Shown piece after piece: positions 31,698-39,058 of a DNA stretch of 53,853 nt; within the stretch, counting starts at the first letter, position 1; each line of letters starts with the position of its first letter. Source of the DNA: Sphingobium wenxiniae (lineage in GTDB: Bacteria; Pseudomonadota; Alphaproteobacteria; Sphingomonadales; Sphingomonadaceae); contig NZ_VLKK01000010.1 of the NCBI RefSeq assembly GCF_007830065.1, positions 1 to 53,853 on the forward strand. The letters run 5' to 3'. The translations under genes were made by a program, and so were the position numbers. The notes beneath the pieces are model-generated. The model worked only from the letters and a program-made list of their open reading frames with translations, did not search any database and was not told the origin of the DNA.

Positions 31698-31714
31698 CCC
31701 CCCATCACTCATGT
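31698..31714 (+). repeat. Isolated iteron-like site far from oriV
   Basis: CCCCCCATCACTCATGT matches the origin iteron (CCCCCGATCACTCACAT) at most positions and is in the same orientation. It lies 27 kb from the array, just after ssb. It may bind RepA or may be chance. Confidence 0.45.
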
Positions 31715-31844
31715 AGACGCTGCGACGGGCGAAACACCGGTTGCGAAAAAGGCAACGCGCGGCGTCTATTTCGCACTTGCAGCATGGAGCGTGCAAACCC
31801 ATATGGAGGGTGCCTTTCAGGCATCCTCTCCCAAAACTTTCCAA

Positions 31845-31874
31845 GGGGCTGGCTCACGCTGGCCCCATTTTTTT
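31845..31874 (+). terminator. Rho-independent terminator
   Basis: GGGGCTGGC-tcac-GCTGGCCCC forms a 9-bp stem with two wobble pairs and is followed by A and seven T (31868-31874). It would end transcripts coming from ssb. Confidence 0.7.
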
Positions 31875-31917
31875 GCCCGCCGGGTCTGGGCTTGCGCCCC
31901 TCCAGGCATGGCATCTG

Positions 31918-31945
31918 TGACACTTTGCCCTCGGGCGGAGTGTCA
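31918..31945. promoter_or_regulatory. Inverted repeat TGACACT-N14-AGTGTCA
   Basis: A perfect 7-bp inverted repeat at 31918-31924 and 31939-31945 lies in the gene-free stretch before the gene at 32150. A second inverted repeat, GCACAAA (32102-32108) and TTTGTGC (32130-32136), sits just before that gene. Both look like operators. No other feature is seen in 31875-32149. Confidence 0.4.
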
Positions 31946-32149
31946 TGTTGCATGGCGCGCGTGACAAGCGCTGAGGGCGGCCCGTCGATGTTGCCAGCCT
32001 GGGTCCTAGATTGGCCGAGAGACAAGGTTTGACGCGACTAGCCGTGCAAGTCCGGCGGCGCCGCTGGGCGAAGTGTCACGGGCGACAAACGACAGCGCAA
32101 GGCACAAAGGGGATTCACAGGATTCACCTTTTGTGCTCAATACTGTTCG

Positions 32150-32707
32150 ATGGAACGAGCCCAAGAAATCACTGGCGTCGGTGGGATCTACGCGGTCCTG
32201 GTCGAAGCCTCGAACCGCCCGCGCTACGCGTTTCTCGTCCTCCAGCTGGTTGCAGAAATTGCCGACGGGCGAGGGCAGGCCGGGCCGTTCGTGGCGCAAG
32301 GCGGCGTGCCGGTACTCCTGCGCGAATGGCTCTGTTCCCAGCTCTTGCCGATGAGCGAACAGCCCGCCCGCCGCGCTGCGCTGCGCGCGCGCGTGGCCGC
32401 TTCACTGAAGGACGGGCTCACCGGTGACGCCATGCGCGATGCGGCGCGGATCGACGCGGCGGTCGAGGAGCAGGTCCAGGCTGTCGGTCGCGCCAATGTC
32501 AGCCGCGCGATCTCCGATCTGGTCCGCGCCGGCCTGATGACCCGGCACTATGCGGGCTACGCCACCAACCACAAGAACCGCGGCGGCGGACGCCATGCGG
32601 TCTATGTGGTCAAGCCGGGCGTGCTAGCGCTGCTGCGCAAGCCCGCGCAGCAGCGGCGGCAGGGCCAGGGTGTTACCAACCCACAGGGCGAACTCTTCGC
32701 GGCCTGA
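32150..32707 (+). CDS. Winged-helix plasmid protein of unknown role
   Basis: A 185-residue protein, MERAQEITGVGGIYAVLVEA onward. Its second half contains a likely winged helix (GRANVSRAISDLVRAGLMTR, then GGRHAVYVVKPGVLALLRKP). It ends in a basic segment with QGELFAA. A regulatory or replication-accessory role is possible; no specific family is recognised. An inverted repeat GCACAAA/TTTGTGC lies 14-48 bases upstream of the ATG and could be its operator. MucR is encoded next in the same direction. Confidence 0.65.
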   Translation: MERAQEITGVGGIYAVLVEASNRPRYAFLVLQLVAEIADGRGQAGPFVAQGGVPVLLREWLCSQLLPMSEQPARRAALRARVAASLKDGLTGDAMRDAARIDAAVEEQVQAVGRANVSRAISDLVRAGLMTRHYAGYATNHKNRGGGRHAVYVVKPGVLALLRKPAQQRRQGQGVTNPQGELFAA

Positions 32708-32824
32708 ATCCTTCGTCGAGCGGCAAGCGACGCCTCGCGCGCGCTGCGTCGACGCTCCTCTGGCGTGGTGGCGAACTATCGCCTAGGAACCCCCGATCCG
32801 TGGATTGAAAAGGGTCTCGCCCGC

Positions 32825-33301
32825 ATGGAAAACGAAGCACTGCTGGATCATGCCGCCGATATCGTTTCTGCCCATGTCAGCAACAATGCGGTGGCAGCCG
32901 CGGACCTGCCGGGCCTGATCCAGGCGGTCTACGCTTCGCTTGCCGCGCTTGGACAGGCGCCGGAACCGGCGGTGGCAGAGCTGAAGCCTGCCGTCTCGGT
33001 GCGCGCCTCGGTCAAGCCCGACGCCGTCACTTGTCTTGAATGCGGCGAGAAAATGAAGATGCTCAAGCGCCATCTCGGCACCGAGCACGGGCTGACGCCC
33101 GCCGAGTACCGTACGCGGTGGAGCCTGCCTGCCGACTACCCGATGGTCGCGCCCGACTATGCCGCCAAGCGCAAGGAGCTCGCGGTCAGGATCGGCCTTG
33201 GCCGCAAGCCGGGCCAAAGCCCAAAAGCCAAAGCTACGGCTTTACCAAAGGCCGATCCTGCCCCGGCGAAACGCAAGAAGCTCGGCGTCGCCTTCGGCTA
33301 A
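32825..33301 (+). CDS. MucR/Ros-family transcriptional regulator
   Basis: A 158-residue protein with the Ros/MucR zinc finger, CLECGEKMKMLKRHLGTEHG (Cys2-His2 type, about residues 70-89), followed by LTPAEYRTRWSLPADYPMVA. That is the diagnostic MucR signature. The C-terminus is a basic Lys/Ala/Pro tail. MucR proteins are global silencers of AT-rich promoters in Alphaproteobacteria. The plasmid copy may silence horizontally acquired genes such as the islands nearby. The ATG at 32825 was chosen because the fold starts there; the frame opens at 32765. Confidence 0.93.
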   Translation: MENEALLDHAADIVSAHVSNNAVAAADLPGLIQAVYASLAALGQAPEPAVAELKPAVSVRASVKPDAVTCLECGEKMKMLKRHLGTEHGLTPAEYRTRWSLPADYPMVAPDYAAKRKELAVRIGLGRKPGQSPKAKATALPKADPAPAKRKKLGVAFG

Positions 33302-33328
33302 GCTCGCGGCACGGTCCTCGGGCCGACC

Positions 33329-33387
33329 TTGACAGTTCGCGCCCTTTGCCGCATATATTGCCTCGTAATTCGGCAATTGGTGAGGCA
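33329..33387 (+). promoter_or_regulatory. Promoter and palindromic operator of the Xre/RES module
   Basis: TTGACA at 33329-33334, a 17-base spacer and CATATA at 33352-33357 form a good sigma-70 promoter. The segment 33359-33387 is an imperfect palindrome, TGCCTC...GAGGCA with inner AATT/AATT, ending 2 bases before the ATG. It is placed as an operator for the Xre antitoxin. Confidence 0.65.
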
Positions 33388-33388
33388 C

Positions 33389-33751
33389 ATGGCAAGCGCG
33401 GCATTTCTGAGCGAAGTCACCGGCGAGAAGGGCGTTTCGCCCGATCGGCTGTCGGCGGCCTTGCACATCACCAAGTCTGAGCTGGCGCTCGCGGCCGGGC
33501 TGTCGCGCGATGCGGTCTCCAAGGCTGCTCGCAGCCAAAGCGTGGTCACCCAGGCGCGGCTGCGCGAGGTGAGCGAAATCATCAACCGGGTCATCCCCTG
33601 GGCAGGTAGCGAACTGGCCGCCTATGCCTGGTATCGCTCGCAGCCGCTGCCTTCGTTCGGTGACGCCACCGCCGAAGAGCTCGTGCGCCAAGGCCTCGGC
33701 GAGAAGGTCCGCGCCTATCTCGGCCGGATCGCCGCCGGCGGGTTTGCCTGA
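33389..33751 (+). CDS. Xre/MbcA/ParS-type antitoxin
   Basis: A 120-residue antitoxin with an HTH (RLSAALHITKSELALAAGLS, then RDAVSKAARSQSV) and a C-terminal DUF2384-like region (GDATAEELVRQGLGEKVRAY) that blocks the toxin active site in this family. It is 18 bases upstream of a RES-domain toxin. It probably represses the operon through the palindrome overlapping its start. Length and motifs are complete. Confidence 0.9.
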   Translation: MASAAFLSEVTGEKGVSPDRLSAALHITKSELALAAGLSRDAVSKAARSQSVVTQARLREVSEIINRVIPWAGSELAAYAWYRSQPLPSFGDATAEELVRQGLGEKVRAYLGRIAAGGFA

Positions 33752-33769
33752 TCGGCAGGCACCCTAAAG

Positions 33770-34312
33770 GTGACACCGTCCTTCAGCCGGTTCGATGGTC
33801 TTGTCTACCGTGCCCACCATCCGGCCTGGGCCTATGATCCAGAATCTGGCGAGGGCGCGAAGCTGCACGGTGGGCGCTTCAATCGCATCGGTACCGCCTG
33901 TTTCTACGCGGCGCTGAGCCTTGAGACCGCCTGGCTGGAGGCCCAGCAAGGCTTTGCCTTCAAGGCGCAGCCGCTGACCATCTGCAGCTACCGCGCAGAA
34001 CTTACCGATATGCTCGACCTGACCGATCCCGCGGTGCGCGAGCGCGCCGACGTTACCCTGGCGCAGCTGGGCTGCGCGTGGGAGCGGCTTGCCGGCGACC
34101 GTAAGCCCGTTCCGACCTGGGAGCTTGCCGACCGGCTGATCGCCGCCGGCTGCGCGGGCATCATCGTGCCGAGCTTTGCCTCGCGTGCGACCCCCGAGGA
34201 CCGCAACCTTGTGCTGTGGTCGTGGTGTCGCGAGGCGCCGCATCGCCTCGCAGTCGTCGATGATGAGCAGCGCCTGCCGCGCGACCAGTCATCGTGGCGC
34301 GGCGCGCCATGA
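33770..34312 (+). CDS. RES-domain toxin
   Basis: A 180-residue RES-domain protein with a GTG start. Key parts are VYRAHHPAWAYDPESGEGAK, GGRFNRIGTACFYAALSLET (with conserved Arg and Glu) and AGIIVPSFASRATPEDRNLV (with conserved Ser). RES toxins are ADP-ribosyltransferase-like enzymes that degrade NAD+ or modify a metabolic enzyme, arresting growth. The Xre antitoxin gene precedes it. It appears intact. Confidence 0.92.
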   Translation: MTPSFSRFDGLVYRAHHPAWAYDPESGEGAKLHGGRFNRIGTACFYAALSLETAWLEAQQGFAFKAQPLTICSYRAELTDMLDLTDPAVRERADVTLAQLGCAWERLAGDRKPVPTWELADRLIAAGCAGIIVPSFASRATPEDRNLVLWSWCREAPHRLAVVDDEQRLPRDQSSWRGAP

Positions 34313-34469
34313 TGATCCGGGTTGGACTGACCGGAAATGCGCCGATTTCCGGTCACACTGGACACAGTTTACATGGACAGTTGCGGTGTCGCTATTAACA
34401 TAATCATTATTATCAATCTTGAATTTCGCGCCAAGTAGAGATGTCACTGCCGGGCTAGCTCGTAGCGGA

Positions 34470-34508
34470 TTATCCCACATTTTCACCTTTCGCCGGTTTG
34501 TGGGATAA
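34470..34508. promoter_or_regulatory. Inverted repeat TTATCCCACA-N19-TGTGGGATAA
   Basis: A perfect 10-bp inverted repeat with a 19-base spacer lies in the 413-base gap before the first AbiEi gene. A sister repeat of the same size follows at 34587. AbiEi antitoxins are known to bind two inverted repeats in their own promoter. The gap also has an AT-rich patch at 34395-34430. Confidence 0.55.
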
Positions 34509-34586
34509 AACTGACCATACCTCGTGCGGAGCCACCACGCAGAGCCAGACGGTGAGCATGGGGCCCGCCTCTCCAAGAGACAAGAT

Positions 34587-34626
34587 TTACCCTGCATTTT
34601 GTCAAAGTGGCCTGATTGCAGGGTAA
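34587..34626. promoter_or_regulatory. Inverted repeat TTACCCTGCA-N20-TGCAGGGTAA
   Basis: A second perfect 10-bp inverted repeat, similar in arms and spacing to the one at 34470, 100 bases before the AbiEi start. Together they look like a paired operator for the first AbiE module. Confidence 0.55.
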
Positions 34627-34725
34627 CGTTCCTGATTGCGCACGCCGCTGGCGCGGACGCATTGCTTGAAATCTTTACGACTTGGGCCTATCTGGATGCC
34701 GTAAACGTCGTATGTTGGTTGAACG

Positions 34726-35316
34726 ATGCCGAGCCTTGTGAACCAGATTCTGGACTCCATCCCGGAGAATGCGACCGTCGATCGCGGCACGTTGGCGCTG
34801 GCGGCTGACTACGATTCGGTCGGGCGCGCCCTCAAGCAGCTCGTCGAGACCCGCAAGCTGGTGCGCGTTGGCCGCGGCCGTTACCGCAAATCTGGCGGTC
34901 CGGCGACCCGTTCGGCTTCGTCGATTGCCGACCTCATCGCGCAGCGGGTCCGCCGCTCGCGGCGCAACGTGTTCTTGCGTGCCGATTTCGACGAATTCGG
35001 AAGCTATGACGGTGTCGGGCGCGCGCTGCGTCAACAGGTCCAGGCCGGCCGCCTAGTCCAGATCGGCTATGGCCTCTACGCTAAAGCCGAGCCATCGCCG
35101 CTGACCGGCAAGCCGGCGCCCGTTGTCGGCATTCGCACGCTGGCGAGCGAAGCCATCAAGCGGCTCGGGAAGTCGGTCGAGCCCTCAAGCTTCGACAAGG
35201 CCTATAACAGCGGACGCTCGACCCAGGTCCCCACGGGGCGCACCTTGACGGTCAATGCCCGGATCCGTCGCCGGATCGGATACGATGGCAATTATGTCGT
35301 TCTCCAACCCGCCTGA
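34726..35316 (+). CDS. AbiEi-type antitoxin (DUF6088), module 1
   Basis: A 196-residue protein made of two consecutive winged-helix-like units. The first ends VGRALKQLVETRKLVRVGRG and the second VGRALRQQVQAGRLVQIGYG, a visible internal repeat. A C-terminal domain follows (GKPAPVVGIRTLASEAIKRL onward). This is the layout of DUF6088/AbiEi antitoxins, which repress their promoter and counteract the AbiEii toxin. It overlaps the toxin gene by about 32 bases. Two palindromes upstream are candidate operators. Confidence 0.87.
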   Translation: MPSLVNQILDSIPENATVDRGTLALAADYDSVGRALKQLVETRKLVRVGRGRYRKSGGPATRSASSIADLIAQRVRRSRRNVFLRADFDEFGSYDGVGRALRQQVQAGRLVQIGYGLYAKAEPSPLTGKPAPVVGIRTLASEAIKRLGKSVEPSSFDKAYNSGRSTQVPTGRTLTVNARIRRRIGYDGNYVVLQPA

Positions 35317-36238
35317 CCGTAGGACGCTGGGCCGGGTTGCGGGTGCCCTCGCCGTCGACGAAGCCTTTGTCGAAAAGGACTGGTATGTCGTCCAGGCGAT
35401 CCGGGCGCTGCTGGCGCTCGGCGACGCTGATTTCACGCCTGTGTTTTCCGGAGGAACCTCGCTGCTCAAGGGCCACGGCCTGATCAAGCGCTTTTCCGAA
35501 GACATCGACTTCAAGCTGAGCCTGTCGGAAGAATTCCTGGCCCTGTCGCACCATCAGCAGCGCCGGCGCCTTGGCGACTATCGCGACCGGCTGACGGCGC
35601 TGTGGTCCGAGCTGGGCTTCACGGATATGGAAGTCGAGGCCCGCAGCGGCAACTCCTTCCTGCAGTTCGAAATGAGCTACCCGACCAAGCTCGGCGGACA
35701 TGCGGCGCTGCGCCCGCACATCCTTGCCGAACTGTCTGCCAAGCCGTCTGCCCTGCAGCCGGTCTCTCGATCGATTGCCTCGTTCGTCGCGCAGTTCCGT
35801 GCCGCGGAACCCGAGGTGCCTGCCATCCTCTGTGTTGATCCGGTCGAGACCGCCGCGGACAAGCTGAGCGCCTTTGCCTGGCGCTCGATCGCGCGTGATC
35901 GCCGCCACCCCGACGACGATCCCACCATCGTGCGCCATCTCCACGATCTTTCAGCGCTTGAAGCTGTCGCCACCGCCAGCGCGGATTTTCCGGCGCTGCT
36001 GCTGGAAGCGTTGCGCGCAGACACGATGCGCGGCCAGGGCGCGGTGCAAGACCTGCCGCCGCAAGAACGGCTCATGACGATGCTTGATCGCGTGAAGCGC
36101 GATCCGGAATATCCCGCCGAGTACCGGCAATTTGTCGAAAGCATGGCTTTCGCTGGGGCCGGCGACATCCCCGATTTCGAGCAGGCTTTCGCGGCGCTCG
36201 AAAGGCTCTGCGCCATGCTTGCACCCGAGGTAGCCTAG
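35285..36238 (+). CDS. AbiEii-type nucleotidyltransferase toxin, module 1
   Basis: A 317-residue nucleotidyltransferase with the motif FSGGTSLLKGHGLIKRFSED followed by ID, in which GGTS and the Asp pair form the NTase active site. AbiEii toxins act by transferring nucleotides to RNA (tRNA in related MenT enzymes), stopping growth and aborting phage infection. The C-terminal part contains PVETAADKLSAFAWRS typical of the family. The ATG at 35285 was chosen within the antitoxin gene; ATGs at 35255 and 35294 are alternatives. It is convergent with a second AbiE module. Confidence 0.9.
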   Translation: MAIMSFSNPPDRRTLGRVAGALAVDEAFVEKDWYVVQAIRALLALGDADFTPVFSGGTSLLKGHGLIKRFSEDIDFKLSLSEEFLALSHHQQRRRLGDYRDRLTALWSELGFTDMEVEARSGNSFLQFEMSYPTKLGGHAALRPHILAELSAKPSALQPVSRSIASFVAQFRAAEPEVPAILCVDPVETAADKLSAFAWRSIARDRRHPDDDPTIVRHLHDLSALEAVATASADFPALLLEALRADTMRGQGAVQDLPPQERLMTMLDRVKRDPEYPAEYRQFVESMAFAGAGDIPDFEQAFAALERLCAMLAPEVA

Positions 36239-36257
36239 CAACACCTCCATGTGTTGC
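36238..36257. terminator. Hairpin between the two AbiE modules
   Basis: GCAACAC-ctccat-GTGTTGC begins at the last base of the AbiEii stop codon. This 7-bp stem could end transcription from either side, though it lacks a T-run. Confidence 0.5.
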
Positions 36258-36294
36258 ACGCTGGGGAGTGACGGCCTTTCTGGACAGGCTGCAA

Positions 36295-36564
36295 TTAGCC
36301 GTCCTCCCGGGCATTTGCCTTATCGAGCAGGTCCATGAATGTCCGCGCCGCTTCGCGGTCGGCAGGGTCCTTGAACGCAACGTCAAGGTCCGGCGCGGAA
36401 CCGAGCATGTAGAGCAGCGACCACATCGCGAACCTGCGTCCCTTGTCGGTCTCGAGCCCGAACTCGACCCGCATGCGCTCGATCCCGCTGGCAAGCCCTT
36501 CGGGCGAAACCGCACCGAGATCATCGGTTCCGAAAAAGCGCCGTATCTGGTCGTCGAATTCCAT
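36295..36564 (-). CDS. Small third gene of AbiE module 2
   Basis: An 89-residue protein, MEFDDQIRRFFGTDDLGAVS then AMWSLLYMLGSAPDLDVAFK, acidic and helical. It lies 49 bases downstream of the second AbiEii gene in the same direction with AGGAG upstream of its ATG. No family is recognised. Some AbiE loci carry an extra small gene of unknown role, and this may be such a partner. Confidence 0.68.
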   Translation of the reverse strand: MEFDDQIRRFFGTDDLGAVSPEGLASGIERMRVEFGLETDKGRRFAMWSLLYMLGSAPDLDVAFKDPADREAARTFMDLLDKANAREDG

Positions 36565-36613
36565 CCGAGGCGTCTCCTGACCTCTGTTATTGCGTTGCCG
36601 GTGCCCGTGAGGG

Positions 36614-37660
36614 CTAGTCGACCGCATTGATCCGCCGCTCGATATCCCCAAGGCGGGACACGAGTTCTTCGAAAGCCGGGGGCTCCTCCATGAACATTTC
36701 CGCCATGGCCGCGTAATCCGCCGCAAGTTCTTCGCGCATCGCGTCAGTGACCGAAAGCCGCAGTGTGCCGAGCTGCGCCGTTCCGTAGGAGGCCTTGGAA
36801 TCTGCGAAGAGCAGACTCTTGTTCCTGACGACGTGCTCCAGAAGCACACGCTCGGCCAGCGCCCGTTCCGTGATGCCGGCAGCATCGAGCATGAACACAT
36901 CATAGAAGTGCCGCGACAGACCTGGCCGCAATTTGCCGCTGTGGTGCAGCGCATGCAGGATCGTCGCCTTTTCCCAGTAGGTCCTTTCGAGTGCAAGCGT
37001 TGGCACGGCGGTCACCGCATCGGGCACTTCGTCCGGAAAGTCCTCGGCGACATAGGGCAGGATGTCCCGTAGCTCGAATGGCTCGGGATCGCCCCTTGCC
37101 CCAAATTCGAGCTTGATCCGCGGCTGCACGTAGCCGGTACGCCCGCCATAAGCGTTGCCATAGTCGAAGCCGTAGCCCGAGGATGCCGGGTAGTTGAACA
37201 GGACAGTCTGCCGATCCTTGTCTTCGGGATCCGTCTCGATGCTCCAACCATCACGCGTGTCCAGGGCTTCCGCGATCGCTTGCGCGAGTGCCGGCAGGAG
37301 GATCGTCCCAACCCATTCTTGCGCGGCAGCGCCGAGCGCCGTGGCGCGCCGTTCGCGTTCCTTGCCGCTGATGTCGCTCGCCATCGGCGAAGCGACTTCG
37401 CCGAGCAACGGCGCTGCGCGATTGATGGTGAGATCGATGTCCTCTGAAAATCGCTTGATGATCCCGAATGCTTTCGAGAGCGAGGTCCCGCCCTTGAAGG
37501 TCAGGACCTTGGCCAACTCGGGCACGCCCATCAGTCGGCGCAGGGTCCAGCACACCCAGAAGTCCTTCTCGACGATGAGCGGCGTGAGATCGCGGCGTGC
37601 GGCTGCTTCGGCAAAGAACGCCCGCCGATCTTCGGCAGGCCGCCTTGCAAATTCATCCAT
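36614..37660 (-). CDS. AbiEii-type nucleotidyltransferase toxin, module 2
   Basis: A 348-residue protein with the same active-site pattern, FKGGTSLSKAFGIIKRFSED followed by ID, and an N-terminal IVEKDFWVCWTLRRLMGV helix typical of the family. It differs clearly from the module 1 toxin outside the motifs, so the two modules were acquired separately rather than by duplication. The ATG overlaps the upstream antitoxin gene by 8 bases. All NTase residues are present. Confidence 0.9.
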   Translation of the reverse strand: MDEFARRPAEDRRAFFAEAAARRDLTPLIVEKDFWVCWTLRRLMGVPELAKVLTFKGGTSLSKAFGIIKRFSEDIDLTINRAAPLLGEVASPMASDISGKERERRATALGAAAQEWVGTILLPALAQAIAEALDTRDGWSIETDPEDKDRQTVLFNYPASSGYGFDYGNAYGGRTGYVQPRIKLEFGARGDPEPFELRDILPYVAEDFPDEVPDAVTAVPTLALERTYWEKATILHALHHSGKLRPGLSRHFYDVFMLDAAGITERALAERVLLEHVVRNKSLLFADSKASYGTAQLGTLRLSVTDAMREELAADYAAMAEMFMEEPPAFEELVSRLGDIERRINAVD

Positions 37661-38261
37661 GGTGCGCCGCCCCGATCTTCAGCACGACATCGCCCATCCA
37701 ACCCGGCATCTGCGCGCGGCCCTTGATCAGCGCCTGCACGTCCTTGTCGTCGAGCCGCGCGGCGAGCTGCGAAATCGCATCGGCATCGACCTTGTCTCGC
37801 CCGAGCCCGGCCAGGAACTGGACCACGCCGTTGGCAGCCTCAGAGGCATTGCCCAGCACTGGTGCGCGGCTGTGCTTGAGCGTGACGCTTCGGCCAGCGG
37901 CCTGGCGCACGCGGGTTCGTCCTGTCGTCGCATAGCTCGCCCTGGCAGGGACTTGTGTCGACAGGCCAAGCTTGTTGGCCGCTGCTGCTGCCGAGGGCGC
38001 GAGCCGGTCGCCGCTTTGCGTCGATACGGCCTGCGCGATCATCTCGGCATCTGGTGTCAGCGCGCCCAGCTTGTCGTGCAACTGCGGATAGTCGTAGAGG
38101 CCGCGCCCGATCCGGCGTATCTCTCCATTCTGCGTCAGGCGCGACAGTGCCATATCGACCGAGCCGCGTGTGCCGAAGTCGATGAAATGCTTGGGGGTGA
38201 ATACCCACCCCCGCCCCTTCGCGCGAACGCGCTTCATGATCTTGTCGGCCATGGCGGACAT
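37653..38261 (-). CDS. AbiEi-type antitoxin (DUF6088), module 2
   Basis: A 202-residue DUF6088 antitoxin, MSAMADKIMKRVRAKGRGWV then SVDMALSRLTQNGEIRRIGR, with an N-terminal winged helix and a C-terminal domain that counters the toxin. The ATG at 38261 has AAGGAG eight bases upstream. A perfect palindrome (38280-38307) sits directly upstream and is the likely binding site. It shares architecture but little sequence with the module 1 antitoxin. Confidence 0.87.
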   Translation of the reverse strand: MSAMADKIMKRVRAKGRGWVFTPKHFIDFGTRGSVDMALSRLTQNGEIRRIGRGLYDYPQLHDKLGALTPDAEMIAQAVSTQSGDRLAPSAAAAANKLGLSTQVPARASYATTGRTRVRQAAGRSVTLKHSRAPVLGNASEAANGVVQFLAGLGRDKVDADAISQLAARLDDKDVQALIKGRAQMPGWMGDVVLKIGAAHHG

Positions 38262-38279
38262 GATTCGTATGCTCCTTTC

Positions 38280-38307
38280 GTTAGAAACTAGCACACATAT
38301 TTCTAAC
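38280..38307. promoter_or_regulatory. Operator-like palindrome GTTAGAAA-N12-TTTCTAAC
   Basis: A perfect 8-bp inverted repeat lies 19 bases before the start of the second AbiEi gene, between it and the rightward hydrophobic-peptide frame. This fits autoregulation by AbiEi. Confidence 0.6.
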
Positions 38308-38335
38308 AAGCCATACCACCGCGAAAGGCCCTTCG

Positions 38336-38413
38336 ATGGTCATCATGATCATGGTCAGCGCATGCCTGTTGGTCATCACCACCATCACCATCACCGGCGA
38401 CGGCATTCGGTGA
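38336..38413 (+). CDS. Hydrophobic 25-residue peptide, leader-like or type I toxin-like
   Basis: A short frame with AAAGG seven bases upstream of its ATG encodes a 25-residue peptide, MVIMIMVSACLLVITTITIT plus GDGIR. The first 14 residues are very hydrophobic; the Ile/Thr-rich second half resembles the E. coli thr leader peptide (TTITTTITITTGNG). No threonine gene follows. Hydrophobic peptides of this size are also known as type I toxins such as Ibs. The bases also encode a His run in another frame, so the pattern may be a simple CAT/ATC repeat. It diverges from the second AbiE module. Confidence 0.35.
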   Translation: MVIMIMVSACLLVITTITITGDGIR

Positions 38414-39058
38414 TGACGACGATCAGCAGGGTGCCAGACATCGCAGGTCCGAAAATAAGGAGCGGCCCCGTCAAGATTGCCGCACTCGGTCCCGCGCGCC
38501 TTGCTGGCGCGCTCCTGCGGGTGCGGGGTTTCCTGCATTGGGCCGCCGGCACTCTTGCCTCCGGCTCCGTCGCCGTCCCGCGCCCGTGCGATGCACCGGG
38601 CCACGCGCCGACTGACTTGCTCTGGCAAGGGCTCCGTCATTTGTTGCGGGCTCCGCCGACCACGGCGCAGCCAGCGCGCCCCGCGACAACCCACAGACAT
38701 CCTTCGGCCACGGCAATCAAGCGGGGCGCAGAGGACATGGCGTTTTGCGGTTAACCCCGAACGCCCAAATGGGGTTCGGGGGCAAAACCGTAATCTATCT
38801 CTCATCTCGGTGGCTGAGCGAAATCAGCATCGCCATAGCATGACGCCTGGGAGATTGGCGGCCGTCAAGGATCGCGGGTGCCCCCCGATTTTGGCCTGCT
38901 GTGGCTAGCGCCTTGCGAGCAAAAATCGGCTCCCCCCACGCCCGCTATTCGCGGCGGCAGCGCGTGTGCGCCGCCGTCCCTGACTGCCTGACTCCGGCGT
39001 CCCTCCGATGGGCATCTTTCATCAGTGTGATGAGAGAAAATTCCTTTTGGAGGATATC
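38414..39058. other. Gene-free stretch of about 640 bases with hairpins
   Basis: No convincing gene is seen. It contains GCGCGCC-ttgct-GGCGCGC near 38497 and the repeated element at 38881-38944. It precedes the DUF2493 gene. Confidence 0.4.
38881..38944 (+). repeat. Repeated hairpin element, copy A
   Basis: CCGATTTT (38885-38892) and AAAATCGG (38922-38929) form an inverted repeat, followed by CTCCCCCCACGCCCGC. The 16-mer AAAAATCGGCTCCCCC occurs again at 40468-40483 with a similar hairpin and C-rich tail. Both copies lie about 100-180 bases upstream of a rightward gene. Confidence 0.6.

Noticed and set aside
38170..38754. His-rich 194-codon protein
   Set aside because: The His run comes from a CATCAC repeat, and the rest reads like a shadow of GC-rich non-coding DNA; the first part overlaps the AbiEi gene on the other strand.
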